From contig NW_026611593.1 in the NCBI RefSeq assembly GCF_028502605.1, positions 1,984,001 to 2,048,000 of the forward strand: a stretch of DNA of 64,000 nt, given 5' to 3'. The notes below the pieces were generated by a model. That model ran no database searches and had not been told where the DNA came from. It saw only the letters and a program-made list of their open reading frames with translations. This document shows positions 10,373-23,879 of the stretch, piece by piece; position 1 is the first letter of the stretch; every line of letters starts with the position of its first letter. The translations under genes were made by a program, and so were the position numbers. The stretch is from Trichoderma breve. Its lineage: Eukaryota > Ascomycota > Sordariomycetes > Hypocreales > Hypocreaceae.

Positions 10373-11884
10373 CTAGGAATTCGGAGCACGCGATTCATCT
10401 TCCAAAATATCAGCCGACTTGCCACGGTTTGACGGAGACGAGGGCGGAGAGGAGCTATTGCGTCTCTGCCTTTCAGATTCCTTGCCCCTGGCTGGGGCTC
10501 CATGATCTTTATGACGACGATCACCCCGCCGGTCACGTCCGTTATCATCCTCCAACTCTTTTGTCGTACCACCTCGTCGGCGATCTTGTCGGCGTTTCGC
10601 GTGTGAACTTGATCCAGCGCTGTCGACGGATCGATTACGACGGTGATTGGGGCTGCGGCTACGGGCCACCGAGGAACTCCGCGAAACGGAGGATGGTGTA
10701 TCCGAGTGACGTCTTCTGCGCTCTCCAGAGAGACTTCTGGAGGTAGACTGCCGTCTTCGCTTCGGTGGAGGTGAGGCGCGCTCTGAAGATGGTGAGCGTC
10801 GATTTCTAGCATCACGGCGATCCCTTCCATTGCGCGACTGTCGCCTTGGTCGGTAAGCATCGCCACGAGGAGATCTAGATCTCTTTCTCGAGTCTCTAAA
10901 TCGTGCGGGTGGTCCTTTGCGGCGCGGAGGGCTTCTAGAGCCTCGATCGCTACGAGACGCACTGCTACTTGGAGATCGAGATCGCTCTGATGCTGACCCG
11001 GATGGTGAGCGACTTCGTCGCCGCTGCCAGCCACGATCGCGATCGCGCCCTCGGCCACCCCGACCTCGAGGGACATAGCTGTCTCGCCGGTATGAATCTC
11101 CAGAAGCGCGGTGCCGAGGCTCGGGAGAACGTGATCTATTTGCACTCCAACCATGACCGCCTCTTCCACGGCCTTCAGGAGCCCGATCTCCACGGCGGCC
11201 AGATCGATCACCTCTATCATTTGCTCGGTCTCGACGGTCTCGATCCTTCAATTCTGCAATTTCTCGATCACGGCGGTCCGAGTCGTCGCGACGTTTTCTG
11301 GCATTTTCAGCAGCTCTGTCGGCTTCCATCTGGGTTGATTGTTAGAACCAGAAAAGTAAGCGTGAGAAGTCCTCACGACGGGACACCAACCTTTTCCTGC
11401 ATAAGCTCAAGCTTCTTTGCTTCTAATAGCTCTTTGGGGACTCCCTGAGGGTTACTTTGAGCACTCAACAGCAATTTCCATAGCTCCTTGCAGAATGGTC
11501 CAGTATCCTTGTCTAGAAACCCGGTAAGCTGTATTTGAAGCGATTTGATATCGGGCTGGTGACCAAACAGTTAACATGGAAAGCCGCAACAAAGTCGAAG
11601 CGAGAAGGATCTAACATACATGTCTGGGTCCTTCGATAAGATTGAAGCATAGCTCGATTACGACATCGTCTTCGCTACCCAAGATTTCCGAAATCTTGTT
11701 GGCAATCCATCTGTGAGATTAGGCGTCAGGACTGCAAAGGCGGGATCCGCGATAAGACATATTGGGGCCCAGTGACAAACTTTTTTATAACCTGCAGATT
11801 GACCTTTTGCATGTCAACCTTTTGATTGAACTCTGTAGGGAATTTGGTCGACTTCATAAGCCGAGCATCTCCTGCGGAAGCCAT
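10373..11884 (-). CDS. PWI-domain, SR-rich splicing factor (SRm160/SRRM1-like)
   Basis: Four exons, complement of 11781-11884, 11620-11710, 11391-11555 and 10373-11329, give 438 residues. The first exon ends in front of an unusual GTTTGT donor, chosen because it restores the diagnostic KKWIANKISEILG of the PWI domain. Residues 1-120 are the PWI fold, a four-helix nucleic-acid-binding domain (FNQKVDMQKVNLQVIKK, then EDDVVIELCFNLIEGPRHPD, then LTGFLDKDTGPF). Residues 120-438 are an Arg/Ser, Arg/Asp and Arg/Gly-rich tail with many SRSRSP-type motifs, as in the SRm160 splicing coactivator. It is expected to act in nuclear pre-mRNA splicing and 3' processing. It is divergently arranged with nas2. 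Confidence 0.88.
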
Positions 11885-12387
11885 TGTGGCCTGCGTCGCG
11901 ACAACAAAAATGCTATGGCACGCGTCTGGGAAGTTGGCAGGATAAAGAAGGATTAGCAAGGTGACGTCTGTGCTGCTGTTAGTTGGAAAAAGAGCCGGAG
12001 GTTAGTGCTTCGTATAAGAAAACATGCACGGGCCAGCTAGGAGTGGATGGTGTAAAGCTGCCCGTCTGGTCGAGCTAGAGATACTTGGCGGAACTCGCTA
12101 ACGGCAATTGTTTATAGCGATCTTCGAGTACCCGCTAAGTACCTTTCTCTAACCTGCTAAAAATTGAAGGCTTCAGTGAAGTGCGTAGGCCTCTACTGTT
12201 CCTGGACCCCGCAAAAACCGCCCCGGAATGTTCGCTGTTGGTAATGACAAGCTCTAAAACAGCTGTGCTGAGTTCGCAAACCATCTGCCTCTAAACCATC
12301 GAGATCAACCCTTCAATACCATCTCTCTTTTTCAGTTCAAGGTTCTCTTTCAACACTCCAGCTGGGACATAGGTATTGTCGCTTAGA
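11885..12387. promoter_or_regulatory. Shared divergent promoter region of the PWI/SR gene and nas2
   Basis: The two start codons point away from each other across 503 bp, so both promoters must lie here. No TATA box is obvious on either side. An alternative upstream ATG for the PWI gene exists at 11959 but gives no recognisable extra domain. Confidence 0.5.
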
Positions 12388-13249
12388 ATGGATACCCTTC
12401 ACGCACCGACTGTGCCCTCTGGGCCGACATCAAATTTCAGCCAGAGAAATGGCGATGCAGGGAAGCAGAGCTTCGCAGAACTGCAGCGCAAGAAGGACGA
12501 TATGGAGGCAGAACTCAAAGCTTTGGGAAGTGTCCTTGATTCGGTATGAGTCTACCCTTTATTCTTGATACAAACCACAGTCGACAATGATTAATATGAT
12601 GCTAGCACGGCGTCGATATGCAAACGCCGCTGTTGACCAGAGATGGCTTTCCACGAGCAGATCTCGACGTTGCTCAGAGTATATGAGACCAAAGAAAGCT
12701 TGTTCACGAGTGTAGTCTAACATGTATGCCACAGTCCGCACAACAAGAGCGCGCATCATCCGCCTACGTAATGATTACAAGGAGCTCATGACGGCGATAG
12801 AAAAGTACCTTCACGAACATTTTGCGAACATCCAAGATGGGGATGAAGCTCCTAGTACAGCTGGGGATGAGCTTCGAATTTTACCGGATTCTCATTCCGA
12901 ACAGTTGGATGAGCCGTTTGCAAAGGTCAATACCGTCGCGGCAAACAGTCCAGCGCAACAGGCTGGCTTACAACCCGGTGATGAGATTCGCAACTTTGGC
13001 TACGTGAATCGATCAAATCACGATGGTCTCAAAAAGGTGGCAGAGTGTGTTCAGGGTAATGAAGGAGTATGTCCAATATCGTCTGGTACCTCTTTGGTCA
13101 ACGCTAACAATCGTCAACAGAGAAACATCTTTATCAAAGTATCTCGGCCTGATGGAGTTGCTCGCCGGCAGGAGCTGAGATTGACTTTGACCCCAAGGAA
13201 AGACTGGGGTGGAAGGGGAATGCTAGGCTGTCACATTTTGCCTCTGTAG
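12388..13249 (+). CDS. nas2: 26S proteasome assembly chaperone Nas2/PSMD9 (PDZ domain)
   Basis: Four exons (12388-12543, 12606-12678, 12735-13066, 13121-13249) give 229 residues. The N-terminal helical part carries the family motif LLTRDGFPRADLDVAQIR followed by RARIIRLRNDYKELM. The C-terminal PDZ domain starts at PFAKVNTVAANSPAQQAGLQ and continues with PGDEIRNFGYVN and LTLTPRKDWGGRGMLGCHIL. Nas2/p27 binds the C-terminus of the Rpt5 ATPase and escorts base assembly of the proteasome in cytosol and nucleus. Length and domain order match the family, and all introns are GT...AG. Confidence 0.93.
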
Positions 13250-14678
13250 CCTGTCATCGGGATGCAATATTCTCACGAATTGACCGAATCAGCAGCTCTG
13301 GCTTGATGGAAATATGGTCACGCCCGGGTCAGTGGCGCCATACCAGGACCAAACAGTCGTTGTCGATTCATTGCTGTATTGCCATCCATCACGCGCTTAG
13401 GCACCTGTCGGCGTGATCGTAGACAGGAGACTGGCCATGATACTCGTATAACGTTTTTGTTGAGAGAAGCTTGACGCGGCAATTGGACGGGTTAGTTAGG
13501 CACCAGGAAGATGCTGACAAAGCCGGTGCGGCAACAGGGGGGTAAAAGTTGCGTCATGATGCTGTGCAGAACTGCAGAAAGCCAAGATATCAAAGCTGGT
13601 CATGTGAAAACGGCTCGATGGGAATGGGTTGTAGAGAAAAATGGCGATTGATACTGCCAGCTTGCGGCATTGCTGGCTTACCCTGGTGCTACTAAGTACT
13701 GCTGTGTTAGAAGGCAGCAAGTATTGATGCAATTATGCCTCTTGTACCTACACAATTACAGACATGGAGTATAAGGCAGAATGGAGATTTAAGCACTTGC
13801 AAAGTACCTTTTTCAACCTGGCTCTTAAAGTAATAACAAGCATTAAAGTGAATCAAGGATGGAGCAAACAAACAACTCCCTTGCTTGCATCAAACAATCG
13901 GCGTTGCAGTAGCATCTCGTTCACCGCACATTCGTTGGGCCCTGAGACATTGCTCCTGGGCGCTTGCAGCTGCTCTGCATTGCAGTGGTTGTACATACAG
14001 CCTCCAGCCTCCAGCCTCCAGTACCTGCTCGGTACCGCCTGGGCAGCATCGCGGCTTGCGCTACGAAGGACGGAGAACAGACCAGAAGAGATGATGGATC
14101 CCAGCTGGGTCTGCAGGCCCCAAACAGGCAGGCGGTAGGCACGCGAGCTGCCCTGCAACAAGCTTTTACTGCCGGCGCTGCTCGCCGCTTGGCTGGCGCG
14201 GTACAAGGCAGGACCTCCGTCTCTGGGCAGAAAGAGGGAAAACGAGGCAGGGAGGGGCTGATTCCAGGTCCTCGCAGGTAGCGGGCGAGGGCGGTGATGT
14301 CACGTGCGGGCAGCCCACCCCTGGCGACTGAATTTTTCGCTTGATGATGGGAGGCAAGGTCTTGCTCCCTTGTCTCCAGTTCCCCGCCGCCTTCAAAAGA
14401 ACTCAGGTCAAAGACCATCCGGTGCAACTTTTCGACGTCCACACCACCCTCGCGTCGTCCAAAAACCCACAAGGTATGTGTCCAACCTATTGGTTTTGCC
14501 TTAATTTTCCCTCTCTCGCGCACGTCTAGATGAGCTGCCGGCCGTTTTAGATTTATATGCACATCAACAAACCGTTGCTCGCGTTCAGGATTCGAAATCA
14601 ATCAGACTAACGCCATCTCGCAGGACCCCGCCTGTTTACATCACCTCACGCTCGTCGCTAATCACTCGAGCCGTCAAT
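13250..14678. other. Spacer between nas2 and gsp1
   Basis: About 1.4 kb. The proximal part, 14330-14678, is probably the gsp1 promoter and leader. The rest, including several 60-220 residue chance frames on both strands, shows no domain or splice pattern I can recognise. Confidence 0.5.
14474..14623 (+). other. Probable 5'-UTR intron of gsp1
   Basis: A GTATGTG donor at 14474 and a CGCAG acceptor ending at 14623 bracket 150 bp. A GACTAAC branch-point-like sequence lies about 15 bases before the acceptor. It sits 55 bp upstream of the start codon. Leader introns are common in highly expressed fungal genes. No transcript evidence is available here. Confidence 0.5.
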
Positions 14679-15692
<1,014 letters not shown>

Positions 15693-18600
15693 ACGAATCG
15701 CACGACGGCGAAAAGTGTTTTATTGATGATGCTGGGACATCCCGGATTACTTGAGGATTAAGCCATCGGCAGCTGGAATGACCGTTTATGATAAAGGAAG
15801 GGGATTTCCGGGTTTACATGAGCTCGACTGGAGAGGGCAAGGCTATAATACCCTTGGTACCTCGTTGGGGGGTAGATTATTGGGGCGTCGCCGCAGGGAG
15901 TGCGGCAAAAACCAACCTAGCTAGACTTTTTTCATATTAAAGACACCTATTTCGTACCACTATGCCCAATTTTACGTTTTGATTTTACCTGACTCGTCGA
16001 GATGGAAAGTGAGTGGTGAAATAAACATATTGCTATATGCGGAATAGCAACTTGATAACCAACTTGTGAGTTGTTACTGTCTGAGACAAACTATCTCTCC
16101 ACTGTCGTCTGTCTATTACATATCCATGGATGCTAATCCGTGGAACAATGACAAGACCATGAGCTGGCAGGGCATCTAAATCGGCAGATGCTGGCTGACT
16201 GCTTTCTCAGCCTGGTTCTCACCGAACAAGATCGAACAAGGCAAGGAATGCATAGGTAGTTACGTTACTAGGTAGTAAGATTAGTGCAGACAAGGAGATG
16301 CGAGCATCCATCACCTGTGCAGAGATATCAGATCTGCAAGCAACAGCTGTTTCGGCCGGTCGGTGCTTTGTTGTATGAGTATGAGTAATTGTCTTGCACG
16401 CTGCAACACTGCATGTACGATAACGGGCCTATTTGGTCTCGCAAGTCTGGTAAGTTCCTAGGTAGTCAGCACCGCATATGATGGAAGCTGTATACATAAT
16501 GCATCGTTGGTATAAGGAGGAATATTCTATACGTGTATGGAATTAATATCTCCGTGCACGGATGCATATAGGGAATAACTACATGTATTCAGCGTCCCAA
16601 ATTGGCTACTTGTATTCAGCAGCCTAGCGACTGCGTGGACTTCAAGTATCGAAATGGATGTAAAAGAAAGCTATCTATTTACTACTGTAGACATTTAGTT
16701 GAAGAGTATATAAACAATTCTTTGGATATCTGCTATTATAACTAGTTTTTGTTATTATGGTTATGTTCCTCTAATATATGCCACTCTAGCTACATGTATA
16801 TTCCTCTATTATCTGCTATTATAGCTACTAGGTACGTCTCTCGAGTGTTTCTTACTATAAATACATTCTTCCAGTATTTACTATTATATCATATTTCCCT
16901 TTACTATTTGCTACGCAGTAAATGTAGCCAAAATGCAAGTTGTTTATGAATTGATGTTCTTCTTCTGCGTCTCGCTACTGACGCCTTGCACACACAGCTA
17001 ACCTTGACGACCTGTAACATTTTTGATAGCTGGAGAACTGACTAGCCACTCCCCTGTTCTTGACAGCACCAGACAGCGAGACATCTAGACTTGTGGAATG
17101 CATGTCGGACAACGCATTCATGTGCGAGGAGCTCCGTAGTTACTCCATACTGACTAACGAGGTCGGTCCAAGCAAAGATCCAATACGGGCCCCCTGTCTA
17201 CGAAGAAGCAGCACCACGGCCTTGCCTAATTTTGGGTATGCTGCATGTAGAACCCAAAGGCAGCACGAGTAAGTATGTAACATGCCTTTTGCTAATGTAA
17301 GCAAGCATCAATATTTACATGATTCAAGTGCTTTATGTAGGTGGTAGGTACGCAATTGCAATAGTCTCTGCATTGCAGAAATTAGATTAGACCCAAGCCA
17401 AAACAGACTGAGTTGAAGAAAAGCAGTCAGAAAGGCAAAGAAGAGAAGAATTGGTTGGGCACTACGAGGAAACGGGGGTGTGGTGCCTTTGACAGGGTAG
17501 CATTTTTGGTCTCCCTGCTTGGTCAACTGCGGTGAGAGAGAGAGAGGCAAATGCTGTGGCTGGGCTGGGGGGGACGTGCGGGATGCAGGATGCATGTACA
17601 TGTAGGAAGCAGGTGGCCGGGCCTGGACACGTACGACGTGGATGTGCTTGTACGGTACGGAGGAGGTATGCCATGTACTCGTAAGGCAATGTAGAGATAC
17701 AGAGACGGCAGGGAAACGGAGCTGGCCATGTAAGTTGAGTTTGCAATGCATATGAGGAGAGAGGCCATTTGGAGGGCAAGGATTTGGTGTTTGATGCATT
17801 TACGGAGTACAGAGTAGCTACGGATGAATTGGATCAGTGAATTGGGGAATAATTGAGTTGTTGTTTGACAGGAAGAGATGAAATTGGAGATGCAATATGA
17901 CGTGAGGTGATGTGTTGTGGTCTCTGGAGAGAGGTAGAGAGAGATATGGAGAGAGAGTGTGTGTGTGAGTGAAAGTCGAAGACGAACGAGGCAGAGGCAA
18001 AAGGCAAGAAGGCACGCAAGAGGCCAGATGGAGAGGGTGGTGTCAGGTGAGGCCCCAGAACAAGAGTCAAAAAGGCGGAAGGCATTCAATTAATCGTACA
18101 TAGATTAGGCCTGGGCGAATCTGCCGAGGCCAGCGCATAGCATTGGGCACGGCTGCTTTGCCGTTGAAGAGGCCGGAGGAGCGGACGGCCGTGATAGGCC
18201 AATGCGGTTCGCACGTACGGAGCCAGATGCAGTATGATATCCTGGGCAAAGGACTGGACCAGGGGAGCCAAGGCGGTCAAGCTTTTGGAGTTGAAAAGCA
18301 CACGAGAGGCTTTGGGTAGAAAGGATGGCGGCCTTGCCAGTTAAGGTTGGCCATCCGTCTGGATGCAGCAAGCAACTCCATAACATGGTACAACGCACAA
18401 CGTGGCGGCTCCAAAACAGGGGGGGCTGGGCGCTAAGACGATCCACCGGGCGAGTGAGTCTTTTGGTGTTCGTAAAGCGGATGCAGCAGTGGCATGGGAT
18501 GAGGGAGACACGTTGGAGTGCTTGCATGGCGGTGTCCCATTTTAAGCGTGGGTGGATGATGTGAAGTGACCTGATGAAGAAGTTTAGCTTGTCCTGCGCT

Positions 18601-20092
18601 GTACTGTGCTGTAGATGCCATGCCGCTGTTTGTTGCTATCGGACGAGGGCATCATCGATACCCTTGTAAGATGGATTGATGGATTGATGTGATGTGATGT
18701 ACAGTAGAATTGGTGGTTGTCGGGTAGGTTGATTGTTTTTTTTTCTCCCCGACTTTCCATTGTTTATCGACGACGAACCCAATGCGGCCAAAAGTAAACA
18801 AACCTAAGCTCTCAATGCTGCTAGCAAAAAGCCGCTAGCTGTTCCGACTCAATAGTACGAGTAGCTTCTGGTGGTGGCAGCACTACAGTGAAAACAGCAA
18901 GACGCTGTGGGCGGGACCATGCAAGCACTCAGCAAGCAAGGTATCGTGTACGCCTCTCATGCGTTCGTTGGCCAAGCTATCCTGGTCTTTTTTTCTCTTG
19001 ATGCATGGCTCGGCTCTTTTGTTTTACAGTAAATACTACAGGTATTATTTTGCTTCTTTTCTATGGAGCCGGACTACCTGGGTACTTGCTGAAAGAGAAA
19101 TAGACAGATAGAGAGAGGGAGTAACAAAGAACATGAAGAAGGAAGAAAAAAAAAGGAGCAGTCGTCTGCATCTAGCGGACAGGGGTTGTGAATGGTCCGA
19201 GCCAAGCTACGGTGCAATTGGCAAAATAGAACAACAAAAGAAGTGATGAAGAATCGCAGCAAAATGGGCTTGGGCGATGCATCGTTTGGTTGACCCTTGT
19301 ACGAGTACCTGCAACGCGTCTTGACATGTTTCCCTATTTGGACATGCCAGCGCCAGGCGCGCGACGTGATTTGGCCGTGAATGGAGCCAAAAGAAACGCG
19401 GATCGATTGTGCTCTTTTTTTTTTTTTTTGTTCTAAATTGCTAGCAGAGAGAAATTGAATTCGAGGCGCCCGGAGAGCTAGAGGGGTGACTTCTGGAGGT
19501 GACTTGGGAGCCTGGCGCCCGCCGTACCGATACCAGCGGTCGGAATGCGGTTCTATGGAGCCCATGGATCGCTGGCGAAAACCCCCCTGGAGCCAGCCCA
19601 CGCCCCTCCCGGCTCCAGCGCCAGGGGACCGCCCGTTGGCGTGCTGTGCGTGCTGTAACCTGCTGTACTATGCGCTGTCCACGGCAAGCAGCAGCGCTAG
19701 CGCCCCCTGTACCCAAGGTACTCTACCTGATCGACCTGCCGATGCAACTGGAGCTTATGTACCCAATTCAATTCCCACCGCCTCCTGCACGTCCACAACA
19801 CACACGCCACTGCCTTACCACGTCCTTGTCCTTTCGCTACACGTCGAGACAGGCCATCAGTGCTATTTTCTATTTTTTCCCTCTTCATCCCCGGCACCCA
19901 ATTGTTGTTTATCTTGGTCTTTAATCCTCATCCTCTCCCCCTAATCCCATCCTCCTCAATCCGCTTCTCGACAATCCCGACAGCCCGACGCCCAAGAGAG
20001 TAATGCCTTTCGCTCTAGGCGCCTCTTAGATCAACAACCCGCGACACAAACAACAACAACAACCACAACAACAACAGCTCTCCACCACCACA
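15693..20092. other. Long gene-free region upstream of the homeodomain gene
   Basis: About 4.4 kb. Bases 15693-16000 are the gsp1 3' UTR area, and 16588-16920 holds a dispersed repeat (copy B). A GA/GT-rich microsatellite lies near 17926-17975, short GATG-type repeats near 18665-18705 and a poly-T run near 19413-19430. Open frames of 60-190 residues in 17300-19950 are low complexity and have no recognisable domain. The length suggests an extended promoter and leader for the transcription factor downstream. Confidence 0.5.
16588..16920 (+). repeat. Dispersed repeat, copy B (head motif plus degenerate tail)
   Basis: Bases 16590-16640 match the head of the 2342-2968 element (CAGCGTCCCAAATTGG..., then CCTAGCGACTGCGTGGA). 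They are followed at 16720-16900 by AT-rich, CTATTATAGCTA-type degenerate tandem units. No right-hand inverted terminus is visible, so this copy is truncated or decayed. Confidence 0.6.
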
Positions 20093-22185
20093 ATGTCCAA
20101 CAGCCCTCTGACACCGCCTGCATCCATGGCCGACCTGGATCATCACCATCATCAGCATCTGCGGCATGTCAGCTCCCCGTCGCCTATCCGAACCTCTGAG
20201 TACATGCCCGGCATGGCCCAGAGCGCGCTCCCCACCGTCTCATCCCCCACTACAGATAAACATCCCAAGGGCAAGAGAAAGCGAACAGCGTATGTCCACC
20301 CGATGATTTGCTGCTTGACTGCTTGCTGGAGCCTGGGAACCATAAACACAGGTCACCTGGCTTCAGCTTCAGCTTCAATTGGCCCCGGATGCTTGGCAGA
20401 CAGCTAACATGTTTATCTTTCCTCAATTAGCACCAAGGACAAGTTGATCCTCGAAGAAGCATACTCCATCAACCCCAAGCCCGATAAGCAAGCGCGTCTC
20501 GAGATCGTGAACCGCGTCTCACTTAACGAAAAGGAAGTTCAGGTATGTCATCTGCTTTAAAAATTTCGCACGTCCACTCCTTGCTGCCGAGCCGGGATCC
20601 GGGGTGGTCAACGCGTCTGCAAATTAGATCAATCAAAGATTTATGCAACCCTTTATGCTTCGAGAACAACACAAGCTGACAAGGCTGTTTGCCGAATTAG
20701 ATCTGGTTCCAGAATCGTCGACAGAATGACAGGCGGAAATCACGCCCGCTGTCACCGCAGGAGCTGGCGGCTCTCCGCTTCAGCGGCATGCACAACATCG
20801 CATCAGACCCCATCACCTCTCGCAGCATCGTCGTCGAGCTGGATCCCGCCTCGTTTCCCTCCCCCGGCCATTCTCCAGATCTTGTCAACCATCCTCTTTC
20901 ACCACCCTCTCACCATCCCAACAGCCCTCTGCATGTGCACCCTCACCACGCTGGTGTAGAGGCCATCCATGCCACGCCGGCACCCCGCTACGGCTGCCCG
21001 CCCTTCTCTGCCAACGGTCTGCCACATGTGACACCACAACGGCAATTGTACCCATCCTCACAGGATGAGGTCCATCATGCTTCTCACTCTGTCGGCTACC
21101 TGGCAAACCGATGGAACCTGGGCAATTCGTACGCCACGCCTCTCTCTCGTGACAACTCTGTGAAGTAAGTTATAGCATGTTTGATGGGATTGTATGTCGT
21201 CTTCATTTCGCTGACTTTGATTCCCAGATACGACCCCTTCTACCCTTCCTCTTGCTCATCTAATTCATCTAGAGCATATCAGTCTCAGATGCGTCTTTCC
21301 CTTTCCCTTGAGGGCAAGGCTGAGCTGGTGGCCAACAACGAGTCATCTCCAGTCCGTGAAACCCCATCGAGGCCTTCGTCTACTCTGCCATCTCTGCCCC
21401 AGTTTCGACAGCGTAGCCTTCAGCGTAGCCATAGTGCACTCCCTGCTGTCACTTTACCCCCCATCTCAACATTGACCAACTCACTTCCACCACGCCTGGT
21501 TCGTGGCCGATCTCGTGATGTTCATGCTTGGGAGCTGTGTGCCGACTCCGAGACTCGCGATGAGCTGACAGCTCAAGCTGAGCACGAGTCCAGCGGTTCT
21601 GCCATTGCTGCCATTAGCCTGCTCCGCTCCAGCAGCGGCATCCTGCAGCCTAGCAGCATTAAGCGCAATGCACCGCTGTCAAAGTACCAGCGCTCTCGCG
21701 GAACCAAGAAGCCCAGGCTCGGCCGTACCAGCTCTAGCGTTGCTCGGCTGGAAACATGCTGGGCAAACGATGAGAAGCCGCGCGAGTCCTTCCACGCAAA
21801 GATGAACGTCTCCATGCTCGTTTCCCCGTCCGACTCGGACAAGGAGAACTGGAGCCCGCGAGATGGCGCAACTTCTGCTGAGGGACGACGGCAAATGGCT
21901 CCTGGCAGCCCCATTAGATCGCAGAGTGCGAGACGCATCGGTCGAGTGCTGCAGGGCCGAAAGAGCCCAGCGGCGTTCCTGGTGCGGTCTGACACTGTGC
22001 CATCGGAGCCTGGTTCTCCCGTGAAAACGGGTGTCCATGGCTTCCGGGATCTAGAGGCCAAGGCAGAGTCCCCACGGGACGATGAAGTAAGCCGGTTCAT
22101 GTGCGGCGAAGTCAGCCCCAGCAAAAAGGGCGACATGGACTGCGTTGCCGGCTTACTGTCTCTGAGCCAGGGCGCTTGGAGGTGA
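20093..22185 (+). CDS. Homeodomain transcription factor, Yox1-like
   Basis: Four exons (20093-20289, 20431-20542, 20701-21164, 21228-22185) give 576 residues. Residues 60-120 are a homeodomain: basic arm GKRKRTATKDKLILEEAY, middle helix KQARLEIVNRVSLNEKEVQ and recognition helix IWFQNRRQNDRRKSRPL. The intron exactly before IWFQNRR is typical of fungal homeobox genes. It should bind DNA in the nucleus. The rest is Ser/Pro/His-rich and disordered, with many SP/TP sites. A KEN box occurs in SDSDKENWSPR near residue 376, hinting at cell-cycle-controlled turnover. The closest known type is Yox1/Yhp1, repressors of M/G1 genes, but the homeodomain alone does not prove orthology. The leader just before the ATG is a CAA-rich, unstructured stretch. 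Confidence 0.88.
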
Positions 22186-22702
22186 AGCAAGAGGCGAAGA
22201 ACCGGGGAGAAAAAAAAGAAATATTAATTTTGTTTGGAAAAAAGAAAGACAAGAAAAGCACCACTGCACACACTCATTTGATCATTCCCTTTGTTTTTCA
22301 TACGAAGGCATGAATTTCGAATTCTTGTACTCCCCTTGACGATTTTTGACATTTTTCTTTTGTCTTTAGAGGCCGAGGGGGATATCTGCATCAAAGGATA
22401 TTTGAACTATTATTCTCTCCAACTTTGGGAGAGACAGGAATGTTTGCTGGTTTGGACATTGCGGATAAGGGAGTTTTTTTGTCCTAAGGATTGGCTTGCG
22501 GCTGGAACTGGCAACAGTTGGATTGATTCTCCCAGGCCAGCAACAGCATTTTAAAAACGGCGCAACGGAGCGGTGGGAATATTACTGGCGGGGGATAGAA
22601 AAGAAATTGTTACATCTACATTGTTTACTTAGCACCAATGCATGAGAATCAATGATATTAGAAAGCTACTGCATGATTTACTTGCCTCGAGAGGTCAACT
22701 TG

Positions 22703-22804
22703 CTTGAGTGACTCCAGACTCTTTCATCTTCATTCACTTGGGTGACTCTAGAGCCTTCGATCTTCATTCACTTGAGTGACTCTAGACTCTGTGATCTTTA
22801 TTCA
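22703..22804 (+). repeat. 34-bp tandem repeat, three copies
   Basis: Three consecutive 34-bp units starting CTTGAGTGACTCTAGACTCT (22703, 22737, 22771) are followed by a partial fourth. Copies differ by a few substitutions. It lies just left of the helicase relic and could be a subterminal array of the element that carried it. Confidence 0.85.
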
Positions 22805-23879
22805 CTTGAGCCGGCATTATGCATCGACACGTATCTATATAGGCGGTGAGTATGCAAATGGCCGCGCGCAAGTGAGTTGGCACGTAAGTGAATTGGCCTC
22901 AAAATGTCTATATAGTTAGGGCTCGCCGGCCAGAAGCTCAAGATCATCTCGTAGATTTCCACTCATCATCTGAGGTCAACTTGGAACAACACATCTTTGG
23001 CCATTGTCGCCATCTCTGCGATGACGGCCGGAGAGTCTATAACGATGTCTACACTGAGGAAGATACTCAAGTGATACATACAACTCTGAACAAACTTTAC
23101 AGATACACACTGAAAAGGAGAACATTACTGAGTTCTCACTGCAGATTCTCTCTTAGATGGATCGACAATACCTGTTGTCCCAACTCATGATCACCACGAA
23201 GACTGTTTGCAATACTCCTCCCACCCTCTCAGCAAGAAGAGGTACGCTTTCAGAGACTCAAGCCCGTGGTCTCAACAGCACTTACTCAGATGGCGTTGCG
23301 TGTGTGCAAGCCTACTGGGCATACTCGGTGGAAGTCTTTTACTACGAAACACATTGCCTCATGGACAGGTTTATCCGGCAGCCCTTTGCGGTGTATGCAT
23401 ACAGAATCAACAACCTCACAAAGATACGACTTTGGAATGGCCCGAACTATTTGGCTCAACTTGATGGAACTGGTTCGCAATGGAAAGGTGGGTTTTTGAT
23501 CGGAACAACAACCAAACAACACTGAGCTCATGTTGATACCTACCTAGCAACTTGAAAGCAGCAAAACAATAGCCGGTAAGGATCAAACAAGGGTCGTCTT
23601 CATCTCTCACTGATCCTGTCACACTGCGCCTGAAATACAAGAATATCGTGTCAACACTCGGCTGAATACTACAATCTTACGGAACGTTGGGTCTAGGGAG
23701 ACGCCGAACAATTCTGAGATCTATGGACTTACCTGCTCTTTGCAGGACTTTGACAGCAGACATTCCGGACCTCATCGATGGATCTTAGAGTGTCTATGGT
23801 AAACAGGAAAGCTTGAGGCAATACACTTAGTAGGAGGGTTTCTCCTACCGACACGCCCGGCTGATGCCACGGCATTGAA

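Noticed and set aside
10969..11448. 159-residue plus-strand frame opposite the PWI/SR gene
   Set aside because: It is the complement of the Arg/Ser repeat tail, whose reduced codon use keeps the opposite strand open.
17308..18527. Series of minus-strand frames up to 188 residues
   Set aside because: They arise from GA/CT-rich microsatellite-like sequence and the translation is dominated by Ser, Leu and His runs.
22703..22804. Tandem repeat considered as a CRISPR-like array
   Set aside because: Units are directly adjacent with no unique spacers, and the organism is a fungus.
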